Shown here: positions 23,823-35,557 of the stretch, piece by piece
How the letters are laid out: every line of letters begins with the position of its first letter
Numbering within the stretch: the stretch's first letter is position 1
Position numbers and translations under genes: made by a program
Source: Trissonchulus latispiculum
Taxonomy: Eukaryota; Nematoda; Enoplea; Enoplida; Ironidae
Assembly (NCBI GenBank): GCA_030248195.1
Contig: JASAND010008363.1
Location: 1-64,000 of the forward strand
Length of the DNA: 64,000 nucleotides
Direction: 5' to 3'
Notes under the pieces: generated by a model
Seen by the model: only the letters and a program-made list of their open reading frames with translations
What the model was told of the DNA's origin: nothing
The model's database searches: none

Positions 23823-24377
23823 CAAGCAATATTGCCTGCAAAAGGTTAAATGTTTACTGAGTTACAATTTTATAAACTGTAGGCCTGCTGCGCAGCGGAT
23901 GCTAATCTTGAAGGTGAGGTTGCTGCAATAAGGAAAATTATTGGATACGATACCGTCTTCTTTTAATTTACCGGTTCCTGTGTATTCGTTGCAGTGAAAG
24001 AGAATTGCAGACTTTGCAATAAAGTAAGTAATAAGTGCAACGGAAGTATAAATCTAAAGCTATTCCTTTAACATGATCTCATAATCTGCAAAACGATAAG
24101 CCACTCTTTGCAAAAAGCAGTCAGAGAAATTTCCCTGTCAATTCAAAAGAAACCGGAATATTCTGATTGAATTTGTTCCATTTCTGATTCCTGTTTACTT
24201 TATGAGTCATCGTTAATGAAGAATTTCAAAATAGAATCTTATGTGCAAATCATGCTCTGCCATCTTAAAGCATTGTTTTACATGCATTCATGTAATTTCT
24301 TATGTTTTGCACGTAAATGCCTGGTAGCTGGATGGCAGAGCAAACATAAGAGACCTGCTGCGCTGAGGCGCAGCAGG
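23823..24377 (+). mobile_element. Helitron-like element with 3' terminal hairpin
   Basis: The 5' end (CAAGCAATATT...TGCAAAAG, then GCCTGCTGCGCAGC near 23882) and the 3' end hairpin CCTGCTGCGC-tgag-GCGCAGCAGG (24354-24377) match, in opposite orientation, the ends of the insertion at 39544-42054. A perfect 10-bp GC-rich stem with a 4-base loop at one end, and no long terminal inverted repeat, is Helitron-like. The classic CTRR after the hairpin and TC at the start are not obvious, so the assignment is tentative. Confidence 0.6.
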
Positions 24378-24424
24378 AAAAAACAAAACAAATGACAAAA
24401 CAAAAAATTACTGAAAACACAAAT

Positions 24425-26097
24425 GCGTTTTTCAAATAATTCGTCTATCTCAGTTAACTAGATTCTTGGAATGTTGCCCGGCCGCTAGCCTACACTCTTA
24501 GAATGTACGTTTGCGATTAACGACATTCACAAGAAAGTCAGCTGAATGTACGTTAGTCGCCAACTCACATTCTTAGAATGTTGTCCGGCCGCTAGCCGAC
24601 ATTCTAAGAATGTAGTTGGCGACTAACTACATTCTTAAGAAAGTAAGTGGAAAGTAAGTTAACTGCAAACGAACACTAGCTACCCTATTGGCGTTCGCGG
24701 TAATCAAAACGGCCATTGAATGACGGGTGCGGGGTGTATGGCGCATGCGGTTTTTTGTGTTGTGATGTGGGGGGGAGGGAAGGGGGGATGTGAGGGGGAG
24801 GGGGATGGGGGGGGAGGCTGGGGCTGGGGGAAACATGGGCGAAGTGCGCTGGCGAGGCTATCGCATCCCTCCCTAAAAATTTTAATGGGTTTATTTAAAA
24901 TACCCAAATCCGTTTAATTCAAATTATATAGGTTTAATTTTATACTGTTTCTATTTGATCATATCTATTTTTTCAAATTATTTTTTCTTATGACAGTTTT
25001 CTTATTAACCATTTCAAATTATGCTTTGTGGCATGGAAAACGGAAAACGTTTTGCTGGGCATTGGGGAAGGTTTTAGGGAGGGTTTCTGTTTCTCCCGGG
25101 ATGGTTTTGGGGCGGTGAAAGGAGAGGTGAACCTTCAGAAAAAGTTAGGGGCGACCATACTTTCCTTTGGGGGGTATCCCCCCAAATGTTTGACCAATTT
25201 TACCCCCCCCCCCCAGAATTTTTGACATACCCTCCCCCAACTTTCGGCTAACGATTTTTGGACCCAAAAAATTAGCTAAATTTGGCCGAAAAATGGTCAT
25301 TTGTCGAACAAATTTTCTAAAATTTTGACTTAAAATCGCTTTAAAACGGTACAAAAACGCTTAAAACGTGAAAAAGAGGCCTTATTTTGAAGAAAAGAGG
25401 GCTAAATTACATAAAATTTTGCATTTTTGGTCATTTTTTGAAATTTCTGAGGTCAGAATTCTGGGGGGGTTGAGGGTACCCCCAGAATTCTGACCTCAGA
25501 AATTTCAAAAAATGACCAAAAATGCTAAATTACATAAAATTTTGCATTTTTGGTCATTTTTTGAAATTTCTGAGGTCAGAATTCTGGGGGGGGGGTTGAG
25601 GGTACCCCCATCACATTTCTTGGGTCGACCACCAACCTTCCAAAATTTACCGCTCCCCCAGACCCAAAGCTCCAGGGAAGCTATGGGGGCGACCGGTGGG
25701 ACATAGGTGTACCTTGAGAAAAGTTAGGGTGGGGGTAATCGAAATTAGGGTAGGTGGCTGCAGTCGGTTTACCGCTCATCCTATAACCAGCTAGCTAATG
25801 AGAATCTATGTTGAATCTAGTTAGAATCCATGTTGAACCAAGTTTGTACTAAATAGTGGACAAATTTAGTCTGAGAATGTAAGTTAGTCGCCGGCTGACA
25901 TTCTTAGAATGTAAGCTAGTGGCCGGGCAACATTCTAAGAATGTCAGCCGGCAGCTAACTTACATTGACAGTTGAATGATGTGAATCTAAGCTAGCGGCC
26001 GGGCAACATTTTGCGAAAGTCGTTAAAAAATGAACGCAATTCCTATTGAATTCGAAGAATCTAGTTAACTGAGATAAACGAATTATTTGAAAGACGC
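24425..26097. mobile_element. 1.67-kb terminal-inverted-repeat element with internal palindromes
   Basis: The ends are inverted copies over more than 40 bp with about two mismatches (left starts GCGTTTTTCAAATAATTCG, right ends CGAATTATTTGAAAGACGC). Just inside, both ends carry repeated palindromic units built on acattcttagaatgt and gcggccgggcaac. The middle holds G/C runs and a strong hairpin (25390-25611). No transposase is visible and I could not define a target duplication. Confidence 0.75.
25390..25611. repeat. Perfect hairpin plus a direct third copy
   Basis: A unit of about 85 bp (containing GCATTTTTGGTCATTTTTTG and ending in AGGTCAGAATTCTGG) occurs first forward, then inverted, then forward again, each block separated by G or C runs. 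The first two form a near-perfect hairpin. It lies inside the element at 24425-26097 and probably reflects fold-back replication of the arm. Confidence 0.85.
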
Positions 26098-26179
26098 AAA
26101 AAGGTAGAAACTTGGAAAAATAAAAACTGGAAAAACAGAAAAATATAGCGTAAAGTGACTACCGCACATGACAGACACT

Positions 26180-26520
26180 AATTGTAGTTACCTACAGTCA
26201 GCACATTGTGGAGTAGTAGCCAACCAGAAGTTAAACATGCAGGTTGTGCGTTTGTACGATATAAAAACCCAATGGCCAATTTTACTCTCTGAGCGATGTT
26301 ACGAAAGCGCCAAAGTTCGCAGCACAGATTTCCACTGTAGCGAATAATTACACACAGTTCGCGGAAAATAAGCTGTCATTAGAGGAATTACGGACTATAT
26401 TCTAGCTAGTTGTTGACTACATTCAGACTGGACCTCCTCATCGTCCGCAGTTTGCACATTAACAAACTCTTTACTTTGCTCATTGGTCACCGGTGGTCAT
26501 TGCTTATGTTACCCGTTTTC
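26180..26520 (-). other. Possible 3' LTR remnant of the Ty3/gypsy element
   Basis: Immediately 3' of the integrase remnant (minus direction) lies non-coding sequence with a TATA-like stretch (about 26262). It ends, in minus orientation, close to GGTAACTACA at 26187, which would suit an LTR terminus. No partner LTR was found upstream, so this is a weak inference from position only. Confidence 0.25.
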
Positions 26521-28745
26521 AAATGGCGCAAGCGTACGTTTTGATCAAATAAAATTTCTACAATTTCATAGGAACCGTCGTACTTGGATGCCAATTTATG
26601 TGTAGTTCCTTGAGCTACAGGCACTAGTTCAGCTTAATCAGAAATAAATTGAGCAGTAATATGCCATGTTTCAGTCGGAATCCGTATTAAAGCAGTCTTA
26701 TAACACTAGAGATTCTGCTGGCCTTTCAAGTTTTTCTAACAACAAATCTTCTGGAACTTGCGCATCCCATCCAAACAACATAAAATACGGTGTATGTTGA
26801 ATAGTGGCATGAAACGACGTTCTTTATACATGCGTTACAAAAGCTAATTTCGTATCCCAATCACGCTGCTTTACATCTACGTACTTCTTAACTATTTCTC
26901 GACCAGTTGCATTTACCCGTTCAACTAAGCCGTTTGACTGAGGATGATAGCCAGTCGCACATAACTTTTTAGTACCCATCATTAGTAACGTCTGCCTGAA
27001 AATGAGGACCTTGATCAGTAATAACCTCAGTTGTACTCCGTACCGTAAGATAAATTCATTCAAAAGAACACCTATTATACTTTCATGGGCCAAGCTTCTG
27101 GCCATCGGCTAAGTTGATCAATTACTACAAAAACAAGAACATTCTGCTTTCTGCTAGTCGGGAAATGCATAACATCAGCGTAAATATGTTCAGACGGTTT
27201 AGTTGCTGGCGAGGCGCTTAAGGGTGCCTCGGCCCAATAAAAAATCGTGCACATACAATACAATTACGTATAAGCTTAATATCAGTAATCAATGTGGGCC
27301 AACAATATTTCACAGCTACTTTATAAAGAGTTTGAGGTACACCCAAATGACCATCAGTATCATCACCGTAATGAAACCGTTCTAAAATATGGTTACGAAA
27401 CTTTTTAGGTAACATTCTAGCACATTAAACGAGCAGAGCATTTTTTCTTTCGACCGTTAATTTCAGTGCTAAATCGATACAACATTCCGCTTTCTTTAAG
27501 TTCGAAATTAGATTGATCGCGTATTAAAGTCCAAGTTAATTCGTCTTTAGGTAAAGCATCTTCTTCCAGATATTCAATAAAAGCACTAAACTCTGGATAA
27601 GTTTTAAGAGCTTGTGACCATTGGTCATCCGTATACTGGTTTATGACAAAGACAGAAGTATACATATTACCGGTACGTCAAACTCATCAGTTACGTACTG
27701 AATTTATTTACAGGTTTACTAGTTTGATTCGCCCCCTCAACTTTGCTGTTGCCATGTTCAACGACAGTCTATCGTGGATTATCAGCTATCAGCTACAGGA
27801 TTATCTACGTCTTCTCGATGCAAAGTTTGATAGTTAAATTCAGTAAGTGCAATAGGCCATTTAGCAATTCTAGTATAGCCTTGATTTTTGGCATTCGCAA
27901 AAACTACTACAGGGCTTGATTATCCGTATATAAAGTAAACTGTCGATGACGCAGATAAGGCTGAAAATACTTGCATTCCCAAACCACAGCAAGGCCTTCC
28001 AATTCAACAATCCTATAGCGTTTTTCTGCGCCAACTAAAGATCTACTAGCATAGGCTACTGGTTTCGACTTTTTCTCCCCAGGTTAATCTTGTTCTAGAA
28101 CTGCACCAAGACCCACAACACTAGCATCTGTTGTTAGAATAAAAGATTCGTCCCAATTTCGGTACGCAAGAACAGGCGAGTTTATTAAAGCTTACTTTAG
28201 ATTCTCAAAGGCCCGTTGGCATTTTTCATACAACTGAAAACCTTCATTGTTTCTAAGCAGATTATTCATTGGTGCTAGAACTAAAATTACCAACCAGTTC
28301 TTAACCGCAGTTACTTTACGTGGATCTGTCTCAATGCTCTTTTCGGAGATAAAATGACCAAGATATTCATCCTTTTTGAGGAAAAATACTCACTTTTTCA
28401 TTTTTAGCCGTAAGCCACGATCTGAGTTTTCGAAAAACTACCTTCAGCATTTTCGAATGGTGAGTTTCGTCATTAGATGGATTGAGCAAATCGGCAATAT
28501 GAACAAGCAACTCAGTGGATATCCTTTCCTTCACTCTTTGAAATGTTGCAGGGGCATACGCCAAACAAAAGGCATGACATTAAAATGAAACAAGCCCATA
28601 TCCGAAATAAAGGCGGTCTTTTCGCTATGAGGAGGAAACATTTCGATTTGCCAGTAGCAGCTATTTAAATCCAAAGTTGAAAAGAATTTCCCGTTACTAA
28701 ATATATCAAGGATTTCATCTATTTTTTGGCCAAAGGTAGCGGTCT
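26520..28745 (-). pseudogene. pol: Broken Ty3/gypsy pol: RT, RNase H, integrase
   Basis: Read from 28745 downwards, the order is reverse transcriptase, RNase H, then integrase, as in Ty3/gypsy. RT pieces include STLDLNSCYWQIEM, a MPF-type block and YAPATFQRVKE. The catalytic box reads HIADLL where an aspartate pair is normal. The RNase H region has TTDASVVGLGAVLEQD and a following SRSLVGAEKRY. The integrase zinc-binding part (27218-27415) has HLGVPQTLYKVAVKYCWP and CIVC. The core (26824-27263) has YADVMHFP.. and YHPQSNGLVERVN. Stops and frame changes occur throughout, so it is inactive. It lies downstream of the known vWA exons. Confidence 0.88.
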
Positions 28746-29030
28746 TTTCTTGTTATTTTATTCAACTAACGATACCAAATAACCTAGGGGGTGGGGGAGG
28801 GGGAGGGATAATCCCCCGTTCTTGCTTCGTCAGCTCCAAAATTCATACTAATTTATAGTTGCACCCTACACAATAGGAGAATTTTAAGTCTTCAAATGTA
28901 ACTAAAAACTATCAGAAACGATTCGCCTAATTAACACAAATCGAATGGTACCAAAATCGTTCAATAGAAGTCAGAAGTAAGTGAGAAAATCAAAAATGAA
29001 AACTCAAAATTTTCGTGAAATTTTGATTGA
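28745..29030. other. Short non-coding stretch between two retroelement remnants
   Basis: AT-rich sequence containing a G-rich run (about 28788-28806). No gene or clear terminal repeat. Confidence 0.4.
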
Positions 29031-29199
29031 CAGACGGAACAATGTCACGTATCACAATCGCCAAATATTGTAGTGCTTCAGGGCTGGTGGACCAAGAAGA
29101 AACCAAGGATAAGCCAGAGGTGGGAGGCGTCAAGCACCCTCGTACCCACGAAACCAGGACCTGGAAGAGAGAAGGGAAAAGGGAAGTTCAGCTTTTCAC

Positions 29200-29200
<1 letters not shown>

Positions 29201-29254
<54 letters not shown>

Positions 29255-29255
29255 G
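29201..29255. repeat. (GTT)n / (CAA)n microsatellite
   Basis: About 18 uninterrupted GTT units on the plus strand. This is the outer of two such tracts associated with the minus-strand LINE. Confidence 0.97.
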
Positions 29256-29556
29256 AGGTCGGCAGAAGCATCGTGAGCCACGTAAAGAGTGGCCCGCGCC
29301 AATGCCACCACACCCACAAGGTTGTCGCAAAGAATAGAGAGTGAGGGGGTCGTCTCTCCCAGGTACTTCAGCCGGGCTTGAAACGAGAGGACCCCCAACA
29401 CCCCCAACGTCGAGACGACCCCCAACACCCGGGAGAGACGACCCCCAACACCCGGTCTTCGAGACCGTGGGCGGGTTGCCGTGAAAAGGGATGGATTCGC
29501 AGCCCCCATTGGAGAGGGCCCACCTGGGCGTCGCGTTGAGACTCCATCCGTGGCAG

Positions 29557-29557
29557 G

Positions 29558-29630
<73 letters not shown>
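29557..29630. repeat. (GTT)n / (CAA)n microsatellite
   Basis: About 24 uninterrupted GTT units on the plus strand, immediately 3' (minus direction) of the LINE CCHC zinc-finger coding sequence. Confidence 0.97.
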
Positions 29631-29631
<1 letters not shown>

Positions 29632-29639
29632 TCCTGGAT

Positions 29640-30960
29640 CTTCCCAAGGTATGGATTGGGCCCAAGGTACCGGGTACAGATAATGGTATGGAACAATCGA
29701 CTATCAAGTGATACAGGTCTCCCTCCTGCTCGTCGCAACTAGGGCAAACAGGGGTCTGTGCTATTCCAATGCGGTGTCTGTACTGGACCAAAGTGCAGTG
29801 TCCTTTACTTCTAAGTTGGGCCAGCACAGTCCGATACTTCCGGCTGAGGCCGATTTCCTCAGTATTTCTGGGGTAGGTTCCACCGTATATGCCCATGGAG
29901 TCGGTAGCGCGCAATTCTTCTGAGTTCGAATTCCGTTAGTGGCGCCTGATTACAGCTGTGGCAGTAGTAAAGCCCAAAGGCTCCGGGTTTTGCGGTAGCG
30001 GCATTCTTTGCCGCATCATCGGCCTTTTCATTTTACCGATTTACAGATGCCAACATGGGACGGCACCCACTGGAAGGTAGTGTGGGCAGCATTGGCATTG
30101 ATTCGGCTGAGATGATTCCAAATGTCATTGATGATTCTGTGGCCATTAACATTGAACTGGCCATAGTGAAGAATTATCAGCGCAAACTGGGAGTCCGTGC
30201 ATATTTTGATTTCCTTCCACGATGGGTCCCAGTTCCAATTGATCCAATCCAGTCCAGCACAGATCGCAGTGACCTCGGCCTGGTAGCTGGGGCAGAATGT
30301 TCCTGCAGCCATCAAGATTCGATGCAGCTCCGTATGTCCAGCTTCTATTACAGCAGCACCACCGCCATCGAAACAGCCCTCTGTAGCAGATCCATCAGTC
30401 CACAGAATCAGGTCTGGGGGAGGGAAAGAATCTAGCGTGCTCAAAGCTATTTGCTTCAGATTCTCCAGACTGCAGCCTTTCCTGACGGATTCTGAGAGGG
30501 CTGGATTTATTTCACTGCCAGGTCAATCCATGGTGGAACGGAGGGGGACCACCAGGCCATCGCGCTCAAAGTTGGCAAGACCAGTCTCCACGCTAAGCTG
30601 TCGGCCTTGCATTCTCCAGGATTGCTGAGATTTCAGCCGTTGAGGTACCTCGGTGGAGACTGCTGCGTGGCGCGGGTGATCCCTGGGTAAACGGGCAGCG
30701 TTTTCATAGGCCACCGCCGTCAGTTCAGTGGCCCTTACCTGCACGCTGTGTAGATTGGCCTCGATTAGTAGTAGTTGTATTTGTAGTAGTAGCCTCGATT
30801 TGTAGTCAGCAGGGGACCCAGAGAGACAGCCAGTGATTGCTTTAGCTGCAGGGTTCTGAGAGGATTCCAGCCTCAGTTCATTGGATTTAGAGATCGACGG
30901 ATACCATGAGCCCAGCGCGTATTCTAAAGTCGATCTGATGTAGGATATATACATAGCTCA
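29640..30960 (-). pseudogene. 5'-truncated LINE ORF2: RT tail, RNase H, CCHC
   Basis: In minus orientation, the upper part (30954-30523) matches the C-terminal side of non-LTR reverse transcriptases (YIRSTLEYALGSWYPSISKS, then LESSQNPAAKAITG). Next is an RNase H domain (30444-30028) with ILWTDGSATEG, YQAEVTAICAGLDW and ICTDSQFALIIL, the three acidic positions being visible. A frame change follows WVPSHVGIC. The end has CPSCDEQEGDLYHLIVDC, the CX2C-H-C finger common at LINE C termini. RNase H in a LINE points to I/Jockey-related clades. The endonuclease and most of RT are missing, so the copy is truncated and dead. Confidence 0.85.
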
Positions 30961-31732
30961 GAGATCCTATTTTTCTGGGCCCCAGGATCTCCCGGCTACG
31001 GCCCTCAGACAGGCTACACTGCCACATTTTCTGGCGTACATCGGACACGTGGGAAGAGAATGAGAGATACTCATCTCATTTGCCGAAATACTCATCGCAT
31101 CGCCTCTACTTTGTGTCTACTCACATAAAACTTCTCTGAGATTTCATATTTCACGATTTGCCTCTAACCTAGCAATATTGCATAATTGCTATATAATTCA
31201 TGTGTGAAATACATTCTTTCGTGGTTACTACGTAATACAAAATAACACGAATGCTGCTAAGCTTTATTGTTAAAATGAAGGCTCCTTTATGTTTAAGTAA
31301 GCAAATAAAGTATTCAGTCTGCTTCAAGTCCCAATGACGGGCTTCCTCAGACACATCCAATCCATCAGTCATCTTAAACATATTTTAAGAAAACATTGAA
31401 AACCAAGCTAGCAAATGTTGCTAAAGCTTTCTTATTAAATCTGAACTAGTAGAGCTATTACGCATAGCTGTAACTGAATTTTTGTAATCTTTAATGCTGA
31501 CAGCAGATTTATCTATGTCATATACTAGGCAACAATCAGATCCACGTTATGAGAAGATTATTTTATTGTTAGATAAATTTAAGGGTAGATAAATTGTAAT
31601 TTATTCAGATGCTTTTATACAAGCTCTACTTTTAACTAAAGTAATAAGAAATGCGGAATTGCTTGAAATTGACTGGAACTCATGACTACAGTAAGCGATT
31701 TTAACAAAACCGAACAATTTCAGTAAATTTAC
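30961..31732. other. Non-coding stretch beyond the vWA exons
   Basis: Probably intron or 3' flank of the vWA gene. An open minus-strand segment at 31288-31378 after a 'tttaag|' acceptor-like site was considered, but joining it to the exon at 31733-31886 gives an immediate stop, so it is not called. Confidence 0.4.
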
Positions 31733-31886
31733 CCAGCTTGCATAGGAAGGCTAGGATTGCATTCAGGAAGGCATCATTCAATTCCGTGTACGAGTTCAGT
31801 GTAAATACTCTTTTTCTATCACCAGTAACTTGAATGAATTGCCGAATATTTGGTTTTCTAATTCCCACGGCATATATTATATGTCC
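31733..31886 (-). CDS. vWA-domain gene, exon with the end of the second vWA domain
   Basis: A 154-nt exon with acceptor ttttgcag| at 31886 and donor CTGG|GTAAAT at 31733. It encodes GHIIYAVGIRKPNIRQF and on to LNDAFLNAILAFLCKL, matching the last strand and helix of a von Willebrand factor A domain (hydrophobic 'yavGi' strand, then the closing helix). The upstream acceptor at 31897 would give a stop; this one keeps the frame open. It joins the exon at 32095-32288 in phase 0. Such domains bind ligands in extracellular matrix or cell-surface proteins. Confidence 0.75.
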
Positions 31887-32094
31887 CTGCAAAACATCTG
31901 CAATCAATTAATGCGTTCGCGCTGCAGTGAAAGGTGTTTGCTCAGTGGCTGATGAAAGCGTTGCCTCACTGCTACGATCACAGTTAATGTGGGAAGATAG
32001 TAAATAATCCGATTGGAGAATCCCCTCCCATGTCATGGCTGAGGGGTCGTAATGGAGGTGCGTTGCAAATTGTCAGAATTTTGTATGAAAGTAC

Positions 32095-32288
32095 CTGCTT
32101 TTGCAACTCCATTGCAATTTCTTCAGTCTTTCGCATTTGTTCTGTTTCACCGTCAGTTATTACCAGAATGGCGGTTGAACCTTCATCAGAAGGCGATAGC
32201 TGTTGCGACAGCAGAACTTGTGCTTCCCTCAGTCCTCTATGAAGATAATATGTTGTCAGTTTCTTCTGGGTCACTTTTGAGATTCCTC
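32095..32288 (-). CDS. vWA-domain gene, exon with the core of the second vWA domain
   Basis: A 194-nt exon with acceptor gttggcgtag| at 32288 and donor AAGCAG|GTACTT at 32095. It encodes TTYYLHRGLREAQVLLSQQL (the MIDAS-loop threonine region and helix) and STAILVITDGETEQ (the strand carrying the conserved ITDG aspartate). It joins the exon at 35876-36100 in phase 1 and the exon at 31733-31886 in phase 0 without a frame break. The intron upstream holds the nested hAT element at 33012-35479. Confidence 0.82.
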
Positions 32289-33003
32289 CTACGCCAACAG
32301 AAATAGCCATAGATTTTATATTTACACAATGTTCTATCATAATTGGCACGCATTTTTCAAAGCAGAGTAGCATCAAAAGGAAAAAATTTATTGACTGAAT
32401 GTGTTATTTAGGGGGAATTCCTAGTTGGTCAACTTCCAGCCCAGCCTCAGCCACCTATGTATAAAACCACACTACATTACATAGTCGTACTAATAAATAT
32501 GGTAAGGAAGGACTAGCAAGCCGATAATGTTGGACATTATCTCGGTCAGTTTTTTGTTTATCAATACGTCTATCTGTAGGCAAACCTTAAATATAATATA
32601 AATAAATATCTACCTATGCGTAAATATTGAATCCTATGTATTGGATGGGCATAATAAAACTGACCACTTTGTAGAGATAGTATTCACATATTCATTTATG
32701 TGTTGTCATTATCTTGTTGTCACACGCCCAATATCTTTTCGGCGTTAGCCAGTCCTTGACTTAGCTATTGTCATCATTCTGTTTGGTTGGTATGCAGGTG
32801 TTGATAAGTGGGGTGTAACTATTGGGTGGGTGATCGAACTAGGGATGCTGTTGTACATATGCGCATATCAAGTTTTGGTTGGAGGTTCGGTTTTTTATGT
32901 ACACCCGCCCACTTGGAGAGTCTAACACGAAAACCCCCATCTCAGCAGTTGTGTTATTATTCATGTTGCCAACTCCAGTCGGTGTTTATTTAGCGGCTGG
33001 TTG
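32289..33003. other. Intron sequence
   Basis: This lies between vWA exons on the minus strand. No coding, element ends or RNA gene were recognised. Confidence 0.5.
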
Positions 33004-33011
33004 GTTCGTTC

Positions 33012-35479
33012 CAGAGTTGGACGCGGGGCGCGGGTACCGGGCGGGCCGAAATTTTCTGCCCGCAGCAGCCCGGGCAGGCCGGGCTACCTTTTTAAGCTTA
33101 AATTTAAAAGCTTTATACAATATTTTTAACTTTGAAATCAGAAAACCTACACTGAATTAACGGATCCTCTCTCGATTATCCATACCACCGCTTGAAATTC
33201 TTAAACCATGGCCAATTGAGCTAAAATTTGGAATACGCTAAAATTTGTTCTCGAGCATACTGAGTTCAACCATTGCAAAATTTGTCGATTTCTCAAAATT
33301 AGTTTTTTCGATGGGGCTACTAAAACATTTTTGTCTTTGATTTTGCTGACAAGTTGAACATGAAGGTTTTCTGGATCGCAGAACACGAATATGGTGTCGG
33401 TTCTTCGATTTAGCTTTTTGCTAGCTCAATGCAAGCTTAGATCTTAAGCTTACAACTTTAGCTTAGACCGAACTATAACAAATACTAGAAACGAAAATGG
33501 ACTTCAGGTACGTGTTCTACCATCCAGAAGCCCTCTGCATGCAAATATTCAACAAAATTTAAGACAAAAAATTTTCGGTTTCCTTTGGTCCTCCCTTGCG
33601 AATCGCAAAATCTTTTTTGCGAAATCGGAAACTTTTGCGATATAGGTATTTGAACTCAGCATCAAAAACATGCCCATGCCAAATGTTTGCTCAATTGTTT
33701 CAGTTTTAAGAATTTTGAGTGGTGGGGGTAATAGAGACAAGACCCAAATTAACTACTAATTGTGCATTTTACAATATCCAGGACTAGAGATGCACCGTTG
33801 CCGGGGCCGGGGTCAGATCCAGGCCCAAGTGCATCCCTAACCACGACTTAAAAATGTGAAAATTTGGTGTATTGTTAAATATGCTATTAAAACAATTAAT
33901 TAAGTTCGATACTAATTATGGGGGTTGCACCAAATAAGGGACACTTTTTGCTTCTCTAAGCTGACATACTAATTAATGCGTAATTGCTTTGCAAAACAAA
34001 TCCCATCACCTGGAAGCTTAATGTCTCAGCTACATTTTGATATATTTTGTTTCCATATACACTGACATTATAATCCAGAAAATTAGATGGAACGTTTCTG
34101 ATTTTAAAATTTGAACCGAATCTCTCCTGTGAAAAATTTTTCACAACATTTTCATTTCCCGGCGCACATCAATTGTTTTGCCTGTATCAGAAATTTTTAT
34201 ATTTCTAGAAAGCTCAGCTAGTCTGCATTTTTTGGCTTAAATGTTTTATAAGAATGTTTAAAACTTGATTTTATCTCAATTTTTAATTCATTTCTGTTAA
34301 ATTTTCAAAAATGTCCTAAATAAGGGACAGCTGGTGCCAATTAGGGACAGCAACTTGAGCTTAAATAGGGGACAAATTGAGAGCCCGCAAGGTCGTCGGA
34401 TCGACTCCCAGCAATGGCAATTATGGTTTTTATATTTGTATTAAAGAAGCTATTAGTTTATTCTGACATATTTTATGGTCATAACTGTGATAACTGTATT
34501 TCATAATTGTCATATAATTGATAAAATTAAAACATTAAAGACAACGAAAATTTGTTTTCAGAGTTTCAAACGGCCAAATTATTAACTAGTTTTCGCATTT
34601 TCACTTATTGTGAATGTCAGAAACAAAAAATTCAGCTGTCAATTATTAGACAGTGTTCCTTATTTAGTGTCAAAACCACTGTCCCTTATTTGGTGTCCAC
34701 TGTCCCTAATTTGGAACATTGTGTCCCCTATTTAGTGTTTAGAAGAAAAAATTGATGCGATAATCTTTGAAAAACGTGATTTTTAAAGTGCTTCAAAATT
34801 TCACGCAAACAAAATTGATTTTCTTCTGCAGCGGAAAGTGAGCTTTCTGCTGATATAAAGATTACGTTGAGGTTGCCAATAGAAGTTGAGTAAACGTTCT
34901 TCCAAAAACCAAACATTCAAAAATTTTGTCAGTTTGCTGTCCCTTATTTCGTACAACCCCCTATTTTAATATTTAGGAAGGCACCAACCAGGTTGCCTCC
35001 CTGTTTCCTGCAAGAGGCCCTCAAATCAGAAGGGCCCTCAATTTCCAAATTTCTCAGCTTATCGTAAGAAATAAGTGCAAAATGCTTTATTGTAGTGTTC
35101 GTTCAAGCATGTGAACTTTTCCCCCGACCAAGTTAGTTTCTTAGTCGGCAGCAAAGCTGGTAGCAGGTTCCAGATTTAGAGAAATAACTAAATGACATGT
35201 TGATTGAATTAGATTAAATTGAGAAGCATTTCTGTGAAAGTGCGGAGAGCCTTGTCAAAATATTCACAATTGTGGCGACTAAAACTTTTAACTAAAAATG
35301 CAACTTTTTATACACATTAAACAGTATTCATAACATGCAATAATCGCATTTATTGTGCGGGCCTTTGCGGGCCAAAAATTGTTTATGCGAGCCGCGGGCC
35401 GGACCTGTGCGGGCCGCAAATTTGAGTGCGGGCTGCGGGGCGGGTGTGGGCGGCAAATTGCGGCCCGCGTCCAACTCTG
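33012..35479. mobile_element. 2.47-kb non-autonomous hAT-like transposon
   Basis: The ends CAGAGTTGGACGCGGG and CCCGCGTCCAACTCTG are perfect inverted copies flanked by a perfect 8-bp duplication GTTCGTTC (33004-33011 and 35480-35487). GC-rich subterminal repeats (gcgggcc) resemble those of the shorter relative at 2041-2722. No transposase remains. A second element is nested at 33920-34961. The whole insertion is inside an intron of the vWA gene. Confidence 0.92.
33920..34961. mobile_element. TIR element nested in the hAT element, with repeated terminal-like motifs
   Basis: The ends GGGGGTTGCACCAAATAAGG and the complement of CCTTATTTCGTACAACCCCC are inverted. It is flanked by TAT on both sides, compatible with a TA duplication (Tc1/mariner-like). 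The core motif 'aaataagggaca' recurs inside many times on both strands (34313-34385 and 34648-34735), forming clusters of internal ends. No transposase is visible. Confidence 0.78.
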
Positions 35480-35507
35480 GTTCGTTCTATAAACACCTTT
35501 CTCACGC

Positions 35508-35557
35508 ACGTGTGTGCGTGAGTGTGTGTGCGTGTGTGTGTGTGTGCGTGTGTGCGT
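35508..35557. repeat. GT-rich microsatellite
   Basis: Imperfect (GTGTGC/GTGT)n run just beyond the right target duplication of the hAT element. Confidence 0.9.

Larger units (their letters stand above)
29030..29740 (-). other. LINE 3' region with two (CAA)n tracts
   Basis: Downstream (minus direction) of the LINE CCHC motif is GC-rich, non-AT sequence bounded by two CAA tracts. It contains a short tandem array of about 25 bp (acgacccccaacacccgg and variants, 29385-29465). LINEs often end in simple-repeat tails, so one tract may be the true 3' end and the other an earlier tail or a second insertion. The long open frames of N, Q or T runs are microsatellite artefacts. Confidence 0.6.

Noticed and set aside
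25387..25611. CRISPR-like look of repeated units separated by spacers
   Set aside because: There are only three copies, one of them inverted, inside a eukaryotic transposon. It is a hairpin amplification, not an array.
29078..29914. Long minus-strand ORF containing runs of T and N residues
   Set aside because: Only its first part (the CCHC LINE tail) is protein-like. The rest is translated (CAA)n microsatellite and GC-rich non-coding sequence.
31288..31378. Possible extra vWA-gene exon
   Set aside because: Joining it to the exon at 31733-31886 in the required phase gives an immediate stop codon.
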